Of a DNA stretch of 64,000 bases, positions 1-8,228 are shown one piece after another. The notes under the pieces are model-generated. The model searched no databases and was not told where the DNA came from. It worked only from the letters and a program-made list of their open reading frames with translations. Position numbers and translations under genes: made by a program. Each line of letters opens with the position of its first letter. Position 1 is the first letter of the stretch. Source of the DNA: Treponema sp. (lineage in GTDB: Bacteria > Spirochaetota > Spirochaetia > Treponematales > Treponemataceae); the NCBI GenBank assembly GCA_017935745.1, contig JAGBGX010000019.1, positions 86,570-150,569 on the forward strand. The letters run 5' to 3'.

Positions 1-1
1 T

Positions 2-616
2 TGCGCAGGGCTTTTGGATTCCTGCTTCTGGCATAAATTTGTTCTTACCCGGCACTCAAGAATATATGCGGAATGGAAGCAGGGACTTCTCAAGGACTTG
101 CACCCGACTGAACCGAAGCATTCTGGAATGTTTGCGCGGAACACTCTCCATTTTAACGGGGAAGAAAAAACGCAGAAATTTGCTGAAGGTCTTTCTGCCT
201 CAGTCCAATCATGGATGCACGGAAGAAACTTGAACCGCCCTGTGGGACAGTGGTTCCGGTTCAAGCTTCCACTTCCGTCTGTTCCCGCTGATTTTGTAGA
301 AAAGTCAGTCATGCGCTACGAACAGCGGCGCACTGCGGAGTGGAACAGCAGCCTTGAATTTGAAAAGCTGTGGTGGCTGGCAGGAACAGTTATCTTTTCA
401 AAAGGAAAGCTGATATGGAACTATATGCAGGAAGAATTCAGCCAGCCTGTTTCAGAAAAATTTGTGCAGAATTTCCAGATGGAATTTGAAGCGGCACTGT
501 ACGCGCTGTCTCCGGCACACCGTAACATTCAGCTGATGAAAAGCATGGCGGAAAATCACCGTGAGACGGCAGTCATTCTAAAGAATATGCGCGGCAAGGG
601 ACTTGTGATGGCATGA
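2..616 (+). CDS. C-terminal part of an unrecognised protein, cut by window edge
   Basis: The frame is open to the left edge, so only the last 204 residues are visible; the TTG at 14 is probably not the true start. The protein is rich in aromatic and charged residues, with several Trp-containing helices and no visible membrane segment or signal peptide. I do not recognise the family. It converges on the acetyltransferase ending at 743, and a long palindrome lies between the two genes. It is called coding because a 600-base open frame has native-looking codon use; the function is unknown. Confidence 0.55.
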   Translation, partial: CAGLLDSCFWHKFVLTRHSRIYAEWKQGLLKDLHPTEPKHSGMFARNTLHFNGEEKTQKFAEGLSASVQSWMHGRNLNRPVGQWFRFKLPLPSVPADFVEKSVMRYEQRRTAEWNSSLEFEKLWWLAGTVIFSKGKLIWNYMQEEFSQPVSEKFVQNFQMEFEAALYALSPAHRNIQLMKSMAENHRETAVILKNMRGKGLVMA

Positions 617-668
617 GAGTTTTTCAAGCCTGAAAAAATACTGCGGCACATTTTTGGACGCAAAGCAT

Positions 669-708
669 GTTAACCTTATTTATTAACAAGTTAACAAATA
701 AGGTTAAC
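669..708. repeat. 13-bp perfect inverted repeat with GTTAAC motifs
   Basis: Arms GTTAACCTTATTT (669-681) and AAATAAGGTTAAC (696-708) are perfectly complementary around a 14-base loop that itself contains another GTTAAC. It lies between two converging genes. No clear T-tract follows either arm, so it may be a protein-binding site or a recombination-type site rather than a simple terminator. Confidence 0.6.
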
Positions 709-742
709 AAAAATTCAGTGCGGCGTGATTTCTGGAAGATTT

Positions 743-1225
743 TCACAGATCAAGCTGCATATACAGAGCGTCTTTCATGGGATTGTTGTTATAACATGGA
801 ATTTCATGGAATCCATATTTTTTATACAGCTGAATTGCACTCTTTAAAGACGGAAATGTATCCAGCATCATGCGCTCATATCCGATGCTCCGTGCGTCTT
901 CAATAATCCGCCTCACAAGAACAGAGCCGATGTGACTGCCCCGGAACTGCGGCCGGACATACAGCCGCTTCATCTCGCAGCTGAGAGCGTCAATTTTCTT
1001 CAGGGCGATGCATCCTGCAAGCTTTCCATCGCAGCGCGCAAGATACAGCCTTCCGTCCGGCGGACTGTATTTTTTCTGCGGATTCGCAAGCTCCTCGCTG
1101 TAGTTCTGAAGCTCAAGGTACTGCTGAAAGCTGCCGTCAATTTTAGTCAGCAGCGATGTATACTCAGAAAACAAAAGCGCCGTTTCATCCGGGCAGCCGT
1201 AGGCAGGTTCCAGTTCAATGTCCAT
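743..1225 (-). CDS. GNAT family N-acetyltransferase
   Basis: This 160-residue protein is a single GNAT domain. The acetyl-CoA loop is seen around residues 92-102 (RPQFRGSHIGSVLV), followed by the helix RIIEDARSIGYERM and the C-terminal LYKKYGFHEI motif typical of these enzymes. GNAT proteins move an acetyl group from acetyl-CoA to an amine; the substrate cannot be read from sequence. It diverges from a second acetyltransferase. No Shine-Dalgarno precedes the start; instead a TATACT lies 6 bases upstream (1232-1237), which suggests a leaderless transcript. Confidence 0.85.
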   Translation of the reverse strand: MDIELEPAYGCPDETALLFSEYTSLLTKIDGSFQQYLELQNYSEELANPQKKYSPPDGRLYLARCDGKLAGCIALKKIDALSCEMKRLYVRPQFRGSHIGSVLVRRIIEDARSIGYERMMLDTFPSLKSAIQLYKKYGFHEIPCYNNNPMKDALYMQLDL

Positions 1226-1267
1226 TGCATTAGTATATCAGGCCGGACAAAAAAAATAAACTGCCGC

Positions 1268-1296
1268 TTGTCACAGCGGGATTTTTCAAGTATCAT
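1268..1296 (+). promoter_or_regulatory. Promoter of the second acetyltransferase (leaderless)
   Basis: TTGTCA (1268-1273), a 17-base spacer and TATCAT (1291-1296), followed by only 6 bases before the ATG at 1303. Transcription would begin at or next to the start codon, and no ribosome binding site is visible. Confidence 0.55.
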
Positions 1297-1302
1297 TTCA
1301 GC

Positions 1303-1875
1303 ATGATATATAAAGATGTCTACAAGGAATGTCCTGTTTTTGAAGACAGTTTTTTTATGCTGCGCCCGGTGAAAGATGAAGATGCGGCAGACTTGCTGCT
1401 TGTGTACAGCGATGAAAAAGCCGTTCCTTTTTTTAACAGCGACAACTGCCATGGGGACGACTTTCATTACACAGCGATTGAGCGCATGCAGCAGGCTCTG
1501 GAATTTTGGAAGCAGTCATACCAGAACGGCTGGTTTGTCCGCTGGGCCGCTGTAGACAAAAAAACGCAGAAAGCCATCGGCACCATTGAACTGTTCCGCA
1601 GGGAAGCTGATGATTATTTCACCGACTGCGGCCTTCTCCGGCTTGATGTGCGAAGCGACTATGAAACGGCGGAAAAAATAAGCCGCATTGTGCAGCTGAT
1701 TTTGCGTCCTGCATTCGAGCTGTTCAGCTGCTCAAAAATTGCAGCAAAGGCAGTTCCATCTGCGCAGGAGCGGATTGCCGCGCTCAAGAGCCTGGGATTT
1801 TCCGCTTCGCCTGAAACGCTTGTCGGGCATGACGGAACATTGTACAAAGATTATTTTGTGCTGTTCCGCTCTTGA
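1303..1875 (+). CDS. GNAT acetyltransferase, RimJ/RimL-like
   Basis: A 190-residue protein with the layout of RimJ/RimL-type acetyltransferases. Near the start is FMLRPVKDEDAADLLLVY; a central strand carries AIGTIELFRR; and a C-terminal part reads ALKSLGFSASPETLVGHDGTLYKDYFVLFR. Family members acetylate protein N-termini, antibiotics or small amines; the target is unknown here. Its last 25 bases overlap the end of the converging GGDEF-EAL gene, in another frame on the opposite strand. The start is fixed by a promoter whose -10 sits six bases upstream. Confidence 0.75.
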   Translation: MIYKDVYKECPVFEDSFFMLRPVKDEDAADLLLVYSDEKAVPFFNSDNCHGDDFHYTAIERMQQALEFWKQSYQNGWFVRWAAVDKKTQKAIGTIELFRREADDYFTDCGLLRLDVRSDYETAEKISRIVQLILRPAFELFSCSKIAAKAVPSAQERIAALKSLGFSASPETLVGHDGTLYKDYFVLFRS

Positions 1876-4355
1876 TTTCCTTTGTCCTGGCTGCCTTTAA
1901 ATGTCTTGCTGAAGTCTTCTATTTCCCGGCCGGAAATCGGCTTGCTGTAATAATAGCCTTGAATGTAATCGCAGTGGAAATTCCGCAGCTTTTCATTCTG
2001 CCATTCATGCTCCACGCCTTCGACCGTCAGCTTCATTTCCAGAGAATGGACAAGCCGCACAATGTTTTTTATAAAAGACTCGCGGTTTCCAGAAAGATAA
2101 TTGTCTACAAGCGACTTGTCAATTTTTACAACATGGATCGGCAGGAACGTAAGATAGCTCAGCGAAGAGTAGCCGGTGCCAAAGTCATCCAGAGCAAGCG
2201 TGATTCCTTTTTTTACGATTTTGTTAAGAAGCTGTGTGACTGTATCCTTGTTTGAAACGAAAAGGCTTTCAGTGACTTCAATGCAGACAAGCTCCGGCGG
2301 AATCACATACTGCTCCAGAAGTCCTTCCAGAAAATCAACATAAGTATCATCTGAAATCTGACCGTAAGAATAATTTATGGAAACCTTGTACAGCGGAATT
2401 CCATGGGTTCTCCATTCATCCATCTGCCTGATGACTTTTTCCGTGAGGATTCTGGCGATTTTTATAATCCGGCCGGACTCTTCTGCAATCGGAATAAACC
2501 GGGCTGGGGAAATCTTGTAATCCTTCAGCCGCATCAAGGCTTCGTAGCCGTAAATTTCGCCTGTGTCCGCGTTAACCTGGGGCTGATACACAACGCTGAT
2601 TCCGTCATTTTTAATCGCATCGTCAAGTATCTTTAAAATCCTGTCAGCCTCCTGAAGCTCGCTTTTCATTTCTTCATTAAAGAAGACAGCCTTGTTCCGC
2701 CCGGAATTCTTTGCCCTGTACAGCGCAATGTCTGCGTTTGCAATCATGGTGTCGAGCTGCTCGCCCCTTGAGTTGACAATTCCAAAGCTTGCCTGCACTG
2801 TTATCTGTCTTCCGTTGTATGCAACAGGAATTCCAAAGATGTTTTTCAGGTGTTCCACTCCCGGGGAATTTTCGTCAAGCTCTCCGTTTGAATAAAGAAT
2901 GAGGAATTCATCGCCGCCGAACTTGAATGTAAAGAATTCATCTTCTGAAGCAAGCTTCATAAGCCGTGCGGAAATAGTGCGCAACACTTCGTCTCCGCAG
3001 GAATGAGAGTAGATGTCATTTATGTTTTTAAAGTTATCTATGTCAAAGAGAACCATTGAAAACGGTCTTCCTCTTTTTTGAATCAAGTTAAACGCGTTCT
3101 GCACCTTTGCCCTGTTCGGAAGCCTGGTGATGTAGTCATGCTCAGCAAGATACCGTATCTTTGTGTTTGACCTTCTCAGTTCCCGTGACTTCTTCCTTTC
3201 AGAAACAACAAAAATCCGTAAAATGACAATAAAAAACAAAAGGCTCGCAAATATCCCCAGCACTCCTGTGAAAATTCCCGCCCGTATTCTTTCTGTCTGT
3301 CCCTGAAGATTTGCAACGAGCGAATTTTTTGGCAGGCGCGAAAGGCTTATCCTGTGCTTTTCAAGCATTTTATAGTCAAACAGAAATTTTCCTTTGTCGA
3401 GTTTTTGCAGTTTTATGGATGAAGTGTCTTCGTTGCGCAGGATGCTCAGGGCTGTTCTGGCGGCCTGCTTTCCTGCGTTTTCATCGTCAATCATTTTTCC
3501 GCCGATAATTCCGCGCCCCATGCCGTCCGCATTGCTGCTGAAAACCGGAAGATCTGTGCTGCTGATAATGAAGTCCGCCGCGTCCTCCGCCGAATACCTG
3601 GTTCCGCTGGAATCGGAAGCGGCTCCCAAATAAAAAATAATGCTGCCTTTTTCAATTGAAGCAAGGCTGCGCGCAAGCTGCTCCCTTGTAACGGAAGAAG
3701 CGTCTATTTCTAACAAATGGATGCCTTTGAATTCCCGTGCCGTACTCCAAAAAATTTCCCGGCTTTCAGAACTTGGCACGGAGCTGTCATAGACCGCCAC
3801 ATACTGTCTGGAGCCGGGGAACAGCTTTCTTGCGGTGGAAATTGTCTGGCTGAGAAAATTGTCCTTTTGGAATCCGTAGAAGCCGGGCCTTTTGCTCAGT
3901 TCCTGTGAATGAGCGTTGCTTTCCGCGCCCAGAAAAATGACTGGAATTCCGCTGAAAAATCCGCTGTACTGTTCCTCTGTGAAATGTTCCGCCTCTGCTC
4001 CGCTTGCAATGACAACATCATACCGTTTTTTCTGATTTAAAAACGAAACGTGCTTCTTCAGGTACTCGCTGCGTTCTGCCGGATCGAATCCGTCAGGCTT
4101 AAAAAATTCAATGTCGATATTTACATCATTTTTCAGCAGGACGGATCTCATTCCTTTTTCCTGCAAAGAAAAACTGTATGTGTTTTCCGGGGAAGTGATA
4201 AAAAGAACTGTTGCCTTGGGATTTTGAATTTTTGTATCGATTAAGACAGACACACGCCTGCTTTTCCAAAAACAATAGCAAAGCAGAAAAACGTTGCCCA
4301 GTAAAAATATGACGGCAGCTGTTATAAGAACGAGCTTGGATTTCTTTTTCAGCAT
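1851..4355 (-). CDS. Membrane GGDEF-EAL protein with periplasmic binding-protein-like sensor
   Basis: An 834-residue cyclic-di-GMP enzyme. An N-terminal membrane segment (about 9-28) is followed by a periplasmic region of some 330 residues that resembles ABC-type substrate-binding domains (FDYKMLEKHRISLSRLP at its end). A second membrane segment (GIFASLLFFIVILRIFVV) follows, then GGDEF and EAL domains. The GGDEF site is intact (FKFGGDEFLIL), as are EAL residues: YEALMRL, CIEVTESLF, DDFGTGYSSLSYL and KIDKSLV. Both synthesis and hydrolysis of c-di-GMP are therefore possible; in such fusions one activity usually dominates. A ligand bound in the periplasm probably sets that balance. Confidence 0.9.
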   Translation of the reverse strand: MLKKKSKLVLITAAVIFLLGNVFLLCYCFWKSRRVSVLIDTKIQNPKATVLFITSPENTYSFSLQEKGMRSVLLKNDVNIDIEFFKPDGFDPAERSEYLKKHVSFLNQKKRYDVVIASGAEAEHFTEEQYSGFFSGIPVIFLGAESNAHSQELSKRPGFYGFQKDNFLSQTISTARKLFPGSRQYVAVYDSSVPSSESREIFWSTAREFKGIHLLEIDASSVTREQLARSLASIEKGSIIFYLGAASDSSGTRYSAEDAADFIISSTDLPVFSSNADGMGRGIIGGKMIDDENAGKQAARTALSILRNEDTSSIKLQKLDKGKFLFDYKMLEKHRISLSRLPKNSLVANLQGQTERIRAGIFTGVLGIFASLLFFIVILRIFVVSERKKSRELRRSNTKIRYLAEHDYITRLPNRAKVQNAFNLIQKRGRPFSMVLFDIDNFKNINDIYSHSCGDEVLRTISARLMKLASEDEFFTFKFGGDEFLILYSNGELDENSPGVEHLKNIFGIPVAYNGRQITVQASFGIVNSRGEQLDTMIANADIALYRAKNSGRNKAVFFNEEMKSELQEADRILKILDDAIKNDGISVVYQPQVNADTGEIYGYEALMRLKDYKISPARFIPIAEESGRIIKIARILTEKVIRQMDEWRTHGIPLYKVSINYSYGQISDDTYVDFLEGLLEQYVIPPELVCIEVTESLFVSNKDTVTQLLNKIVKKGITLALDDFGTGYSSLSYLTFLPIHVVKIDKSLVDNYLSGNRESFIKNIVRLVHSLEMKLTVEGVEHEWQNEKLRNFHCDYIQGYYYSKPISGREIEDFSKTFKGSQDKGNQERNSTK

Positions 4356-4497
4356 ATTTATCCCTCTGGAAACGCAGTTGAATTATCAATATGCACCGCT
4401 GTTCGCTTTTAAAGAAACTGCTTCCTATATCTTATAAAAAGTATATCATGTTTTTTTATAAAGTAACAAGATAAAAATGATGAATTGACATATAATA

Positions 4498-4944
4498 TTA
4501 TTTTGAGCTTTTTTTGCTGCCTGCTTTTTTTCCGCTTTCTTCCTTTTTCTGTATCCACCACTCAGGAGTCAGCTCGGCGAGCGTCATCACGGTTCCTGCC
4601 TCGTAGTCCATCATGATTTCTATGCCGCCGCAGTCGCCGCCCGCAAGCTGCACCATGAATTCCCGGCAGGCTCCGCACGGCGCACCGCCCGCCTTTCCAT
4701 CATGAGTGATGCACAGCACTTTTGAAAGCCTGTCCTCGCCGTTCGTAATCATGTTGAAGAGCGCGTTCCGTTCCGCACAGATTCCGAGCGTACTGCACGT
4801 GTCGATGCACACGCCTGTATAGATATTTCCCTGCTCAGAAAGAACGGCAGCAGAAACGCAGCCTGCCTCCACATAGTCCGAAATCTTCCGCTCACGCCGG
4901 ACAGCGCGCGCCGCTTCGTACAGCTTCTCCCAGATTGCATCCAT
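4498..4944 (-). CDS. cdd: Cytidine deaminase family protein
   Basis: Starting at the ATG at 4944, which has GGAGG six bases upstream, the protein has 148 residues. The zinc site is complete: CAERNALF supplies the first cysteine and the catalytic glutamate, and PCGACREFM supplies the other two cysteines. This is the short tetrameric type of pyrimidine nucleoside salvage enzyme, converting cytidine or deoxycytidine to uridine or deoxyuridine. A blasticidin-deaminase-like substrate cannot be excluded. The tail is lysine- and serine-rich and probably disordered. An upstream in-frame ATG (5025) would add a hydrophobic extension, but it lacks a ribosome binding site. Confidence 0.88.
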   Translation of the reverse strand: MDAIWEKLYEAARAVRRERKISDYVEAGCVSAAVLSEQGNIYTGVCIDTCSTLGICAERNALFNMITNGEDRLSKVLCITHDGKAGGAPCGACREFMVQLAGGDCGGIEIMMDYEAGTVMTLAELTPEWWIQKKEESGKKAGSKKSSK

Positions 4945-5046
4945 TTCGTTCCTCCGCAAGAAAAAGATTAAAAAAAGTATAGCAGAACAGCGGAAAAAAT
5001 AAAAGCTGATGTTCACCGGAAGCAACGATTTGTGTTTCCGGGATTT

Positions 5047-5760
5047 TCAGCTTTCGTTATGATGACGATTTCCGCCCGGCAAAAGGCGGAACACGCAGCA
5101 AGAGACGGCGGAAAACAGCACGAACAGCGAGCAGTAGTCCGCAAGGAACAGCGCAAAGCCGCGCTCCGTGTCAAAGAAGAAGAACGGCTGCGTCAGGAAC
5201 AGGTACTTCCAGTAGCCGCGCAAAAAGAACGCATATGCGCCGTAGATGCAGACGAGCAGCACAGCAGCGCGGACAGCAGTTTTTCCGGCTGGGCGTGAGC
5301 GCGGTTCGGGAGTTCCCGGCGGAAGCTTTTTGAACAGCGGAACTGATGAGGCGAGCGCGCCGATGTGGAGCGAAAAATGCACCGCCATCAGGATGTAGTA
5401 CCAGTGGCTTGACACAAGGTGCGCCGCGCGAGCAAACCCCATGCCGCGCCCGATTCCGAGGAAGACGAACACGCGGTTCGACAGCATGATGCCGCTTATG
5501 GCAAGGAGCAGGCAGCAGGCAAGCAGCGCGCCGTTCACACAGGTCATGGCGATCCGCCGCGCAGTGTACGTTCCTCGCGGAAGCGACTTGTAGAATGCGC
5601 GGTTCAGAACGTTGTGCGCAATCCACAGCACAATCAGCGCGGTTCCGAGGATTTCATGCACCGCATCGTCCGGGAACGCAAAAATCCCGCCCATCAGCAG
5701 CACCGAAAGCACCGTCATCGCCATGTCGAGAATCCGGCGGAGCAGCTGCGCTTTTTTCAC
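5047..5760 (-). CDS. DUF4405-type membrane protein, cytochrome b-like
   Basis: A 237-residue protein with about six membrane helices. Histidines sit inside or next to helices where a bis-haem four-helix bundle would place them: AVHEILGTAL, IAHNVLNRAF, ARAAHLVSSHWYYILMAVH and FSLHIG. This matches the DUF4405/cytochrome b561-like group, which moves electrons across or along the membrane. It starts with GTG and overlaps the end of the upstream flavodoxin gene by four bases (GTGA), so translation is probably coupled. The likely job is passing electrons to or from the exported flavodoxin. The haem assignment is inference from histidine placement. Confidence 0.75.
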   Translation of the reverse strand: MKKAQLLRRILDMAMTVLSVLLMGGIFAFPDDAVHEILGTALIVLWIAHNVLNRAFYKSLPRGTYTARRIAMTCVNGALLACCLLLAISGIMLSNRVFVFLGIGRGMGFARAAHLVSSHWYYILMAVHFSLHIGALASSVPLFKKLPPGTPEPRSRPAGKTAVRAAVLLVCIYGAYAFFLRGYWKYLFLTQPFFFFDTERGFALFLADYCSLFVLFSAVSCCVFRLLPGGNRHHNES

Positions 5761-6314
5761 TGTCCCCTCCGAATTTTCTCAACGAAGTCATCGATGACCG
5801 ACTGCGGGCTGACGAGGCTTCCGGCTTTTGCACGCGTTCCGAACTGAATTTCCGCCGTTGCAATGATGTTCGCGCCGGAACAGAGTTTTTCCATGTCGCG
5901 CACCGTTGTTCCTGCCCAGCCTGCGTGGGTGCTGAACAGGGCGACGTTCTTTTTGGCGAAGCTGTTTCCGCTCAGGAATGTCAGCACCGGGGAAGCCATT
6001 TTGTACCACCATGTCGGCGTTCCCACGATGATTGTGTCGTAGTCCGCAAGGTTCACGCTGAGCGGCTTGAGTTCCGGCTTGAAATTGCGGTTCACGTCGC
6101 GGTGCGCCTGGTCAACAACAGCATCGTAGTCGCGCGAGTACGGAGCTGCCGGTTCAATCGCCGCAATGTCCGCGCCGAGCTTCTTCTGAATCTGCTCAGC
6201 AATCCGCTTTGTGTTCGCCGTGTCCGAGTACGAATAGTAGACAACGAGCGTTTTTGCGCCCGCTCCCGCCAGAATCAGGCTTCCCAAAAAAACCGATGCA
6301 AAAAACCGCTTCAT
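5757..6314 (-). CDS. Exported flavodoxin
   Basis: The start at 6314 follows GGAGG and gives 185 residues beginning with a signal peptide (MKRFFASVFLGSLILAGAGA). The mature part is a flavodoxin fold: the phosphate-binding loop reads VVYYSYSDTANTKRIAEQI and an FMN-stacking Trp pair lies in VGTPTWWYKMASPV. Unlike ordinary flavodoxins it would act outside the cytoplasm. It is the first gene of a two-gene operon with the DUF4405 protein. A palindromic operator 84 bases upstream matches that of the flavodoxin at 7531. A longer upstream open frame runs through repeat sequence and is not used. Confidence 0.88.
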   Translation of the reverse strand: MKRFFASVFLGSLILAGAGAKTLVVYYSYSDTANTKRIAEQIQKKLGADIAAIEPAAPYSRDYDAVVDQAHRDVNRNFKPELKPLSVNLADYDTIIVGTPTWWYKMASPVLTFLSGNSFAKKNVALFSTHAGWAGTTVRDMEKLCSGANIIATAEIQFGTRAKAGSLVSPQSVIDDFVEKIRRGQ

Positions 6315-6397
6315 TGCATTCCTCCATAAATATGATGCGCCGTCCGTCAGTTCCGAATGCTGAACTCGGCACATACACTCTACTTTTTCGGCAGGAA

Positions 6398-6421
6398 TAT
6401 GTAAAATACTTTTTTTACATA
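6398..6421 (-). promoter_or_regulatory. Palindromic operator over the flavodoxin -35
   Basis: TATGTAAAA, six bases, TTTTACATA: a perfect 9-bp inverted repeat. On the minus strand its TTTACA (6405-6400) is the -35, 17 bases from TAGAGT (6382-6377). The same element lies at 8169-8192. Confidence 0.65.
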
Positions 6422-6462
6422 GCGGATCATTCATTTTGGGCATGGAAAACGCACCGAAAAGG

Positions 6463-6600
6463 TTTTTCTTTCGGGCGGTTCCCTCCGCTCCCCATTCGAT
6501 CGCTTCGGTCCGGGCTTTCGTCGCAGCCTTACGGTTGCTTACCGAGTTTTTCGTAGAAAAACTCGCGGCAATCGGGAAACAAGCTATGCATTTATTTTTC
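6463..6600. repeat. Dispersed hairpin-rich repeat, copy 1 (inverted orientation)
   Basis: Read on the minus strand, this segment carries the same order of modules as the copies at 12342 and 14619: a GAGTTTTT/AAAAACTC hairpin, GGTAAGCA, a second small hairpin, then GCGACGAAAGCCCGG. The second hairpin differs in sequence from the other copies but still pairs. No protein is evident here. Confidence 0.65.
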
Positions 6601-6665
6601 CGCAACGGCTTGCGCCGCCACTCCAATCCCTACCGCAAAAATCCGCGCCAGTCAGCACTCCGCCG

Positions 6666-7517
6666 TCAGTTCCGCGCGCCGCTCGCCTTTGCCGCCGAAC
6701 GCGCCACACGGAAGCCGCGCGAGGCGGACGCATCATCGGGAAGCTGACTTGAGCGGTAGGCGCAGCGCAGGTGCTTGCCGAAATCGTTCCAGCCGCCGCC
6801 ACGGCACACGCGGGTCGCGCCTTTTTCCGCGCCCGACGGATTTTCCGCCGCTCCGGCAGGATACGCGCCGTAGATGTCCCAGCACCATTCGGCGACATTT
6901 CCGTGGATGTCGTACAGCCCGTTTCCGTTCGGCTTGAAGCTTCCCACGTCCACCGTCCGCTGGCGGTAGTAGCCCGGCTTCGTCTCGAGCGCGGAATTGT
7001 CGAAGTAGTTCTGCTCGATGTTGTACGGATAGTGCGCGTAGAAATTCGCGTCCGCATCTCCGGGAGCCTTCGCCGAGCTGAACGGAGTCCGCGTCCCTGC
7101 GCGCGCCGCGTATTCCCATTCCGTCTCAGTCGGAAGCCGGTAGCCGTCCGCCGCCCTGTCCCAGACGACACGACCGCCGTCAGTCTTGTACGCCGGAGAA
7201 AGCCCCTCGCGCACGCTCAGAGCATTGCAGAATTCCACCGCGTCATGCCACGTAACCGACTCCACCGGCAGCTTCCCGCCCCGGAACGCCGACGGATTGC
7301 GCCCCATGACCGCCTCGAACTGCGTCTGCGTAACCTCGCAGCGCGAAATGAAAAAGCCGTCCACCGCCACCCGGTGCAGCGTCTCGTCCGCCTCGCGCCA
7401 GTTCTCGCTTTCCGGGCTTCCCATCAGAAACGACCCGCCTTCAATAAAAACCATCTCCTGCGCAGCCGCCGCCGAACACAGCAAAACCGCCGCCGCGGCA
7501 AAAACGCTCATTTTCAT
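6666..7517 (-). CDS. Exported FGE/SUMF1-fold protein without the catalytic cysteines
   Basis: A 283-residue protein with a signal peptide and one formylglycine-generating-enzyme-like domain (FIEGGSFLMGSPE, EVTQTQFEAVMG, RLPTETEWEYAARAG, GLYDIHGNVAEWCWD, RVCRGGGWNDFGKHLRCAYR, RGFRVAR). In true FGE two copper-binding cysteines lie just after the GG pair. Here those positions read GGGWNDFGKHL, so sulfatase maturation is unlikely. Many bacterial members with this fold bind ligands or act as other non-haem enzymes. It lies 13 bases after a flavodoxin gene and has a good GGAG site, so both are probably one transcript. Confidence 0.85.
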   Translation of the reverse strand: MKMSVFAAAAVLLCSAAAAQEMVFIEGGSFLMGSPESENWREADETLHRVAVDGFFISRCEVTQTQFEAVMGRNPSAFRGGKLPVESVTWHDAVEFCNALSVREGLSPAYKTDGGRVVWDRAADGYRLPTETEWEYAARAGTRTPFSSAKAPGDADANFYAHYPYNIEQNYFDNSALETKPGYYRQRTVDVGSFKPNGNGLYDIHGNVAEWCWDIYGAYPAGAAENPSGAEKGATRVCRGGGWNDFGKHLRCAYRSSQLPDDASASRGFRVARSAAKASGARN

Positions 7518-7530
7518 GCAAATCTCCTAA

Positions 7531-8106
7531 TCAAAACCCGTTTTCCGAAAGCCACTTGTCCAAGTCCGCGTCAAGCGTTGCGCCGCCCGAATAATGAACC
7601 GAAAGCGGCTTCAGCACTTCCGCGTCCGGGACGAGCTTTGTGATTGCCGAAATGCTCTGACCGAGCCGGCCGCCGCCGTGCGAGCAGAACGGCACAACCG
7701 CTTTTCCCGCAAAATTGCCGCTTTCAAGGAACGTCGCAACCGGCATCGGAATCGACGCCCACCAGTTCGGATAGCCGAGAATCACCGTGTCGTACTTCCG
7801 CAGGTCGGGCAGCGGGTCTTTGAGCTTCGGACGTGCCTGCGTGCGCTGATCCCGCTGCGCTTCGTCCAGAACCGTGCTGTAGTCCGACGAGTACGCCTTT
7901 TCCAGCACAATCTCAAAGATGTCGCAGCCGAGCTTCTTCTGAATCTTCTGCGCAATTCCCCGCGTCGTTCCGCCCCAGCTGAAATAGACGATGACCGCCC
8001 TGTGCGCATCCCGCTTCGCCGCGTCCGCCGCAAAACCATCCGCCGCGCACAGCATCGCCAAAGCGACCGCCGCCGCCCGAACCAAATTCCGTGCCCTTCC
8101 GCCCAT
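7531..8106 (-). CDS. Exported flavodoxin
   Basis: The ATG at 8106 has AAGGAGG six bases upstream and gives 191 residues with a signal peptide (VRAAAVALAMLCAADGFAA). The flavodoxin signature is VIVYFSWGGTTRGIAQKI, with the aromatic FMN-contact loop LGYPNWWASIPMPVATFL. It is the second of three exported flavodoxins here. It is followed after 13 bases by the FGE-fold gene and diverges from the LysR regulator at 8229. Its promoter (TTTACA 8176-8171, 17 bases, TATAAT 8153-8148) has its -35 inside the shared palindrome. LysR neighbours of this kind usually control the divergent gene. Confidence 0.88.
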   Translation of the reverse strand: MGGRARNLVRAAAVALAMLCAADGFAADAAKRDAHRAVIVYFSWGGTTRGIAQKIQKKLGCDIFEIVLEKAYSSDYSTVLDEAQRDQRTQARPKLKDPLPDLRKYDTVILGYPNWWASIPMPVATFLESGNFAGKAVVPFCSHGGGRLGQSISAITKLVPDAEVLKPLSVHYSGGATLDADLDKWLSENGF

Positions 8107-8168
8107 GTCCGTCCTCCTTCGCCCGGCCGTTCCGCCGTCCGCCTGCAATTATACGGCAGCCGAAGAAA

Positions 8169-8192
8169 TATGTAAAATGCTTATTTTTCATA
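8169..8192. promoter_or_regulatory. Palindromic operator between flavodoxin and LysR genes
   Basis: TATGTAAAA, six bases, TTTTTCATA: the 6398 palindrome with one mismatch. It covers the -35 of the flavodoxin promoter and directly abuts the -35 of the LysR gene, so one bound regulator could control both directions. Confidence 0.65.
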
Positions 8193-8193
8193 T

Positions 8194-8222
8194 TTGACTA
8201 TACGCAAAAGACATGAGACAAT
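8194..8222 (+). promoter_or_regulatory. LysR gene promoter (leaderless)
   Basis: TTGACT (8194-8199), 17 bases, GACAAT (8217-8222), then six bases to the ATG at 8229. No Shine-Dalgarno is present, so the message should start at the initiation codon. Confidence 0.55.
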
Positions 8223-8228
8223 AGAACC

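Noticed and set aside
5595..6329. 244-codon open frame on the plus strand
   Set aside because: It is the shadow of the exported flavodoxin and DUF4405 genes, arginine- and cysteine-rich in the way of antisense frames, with no ribosome site.
6771..7643. 290-codon open frame on the plus strand
   Set aside because: It is antisense to the FGE-fold gene and the next flavodoxin; GC-rich antisense frames stay open by codon bias, and no family features appear.
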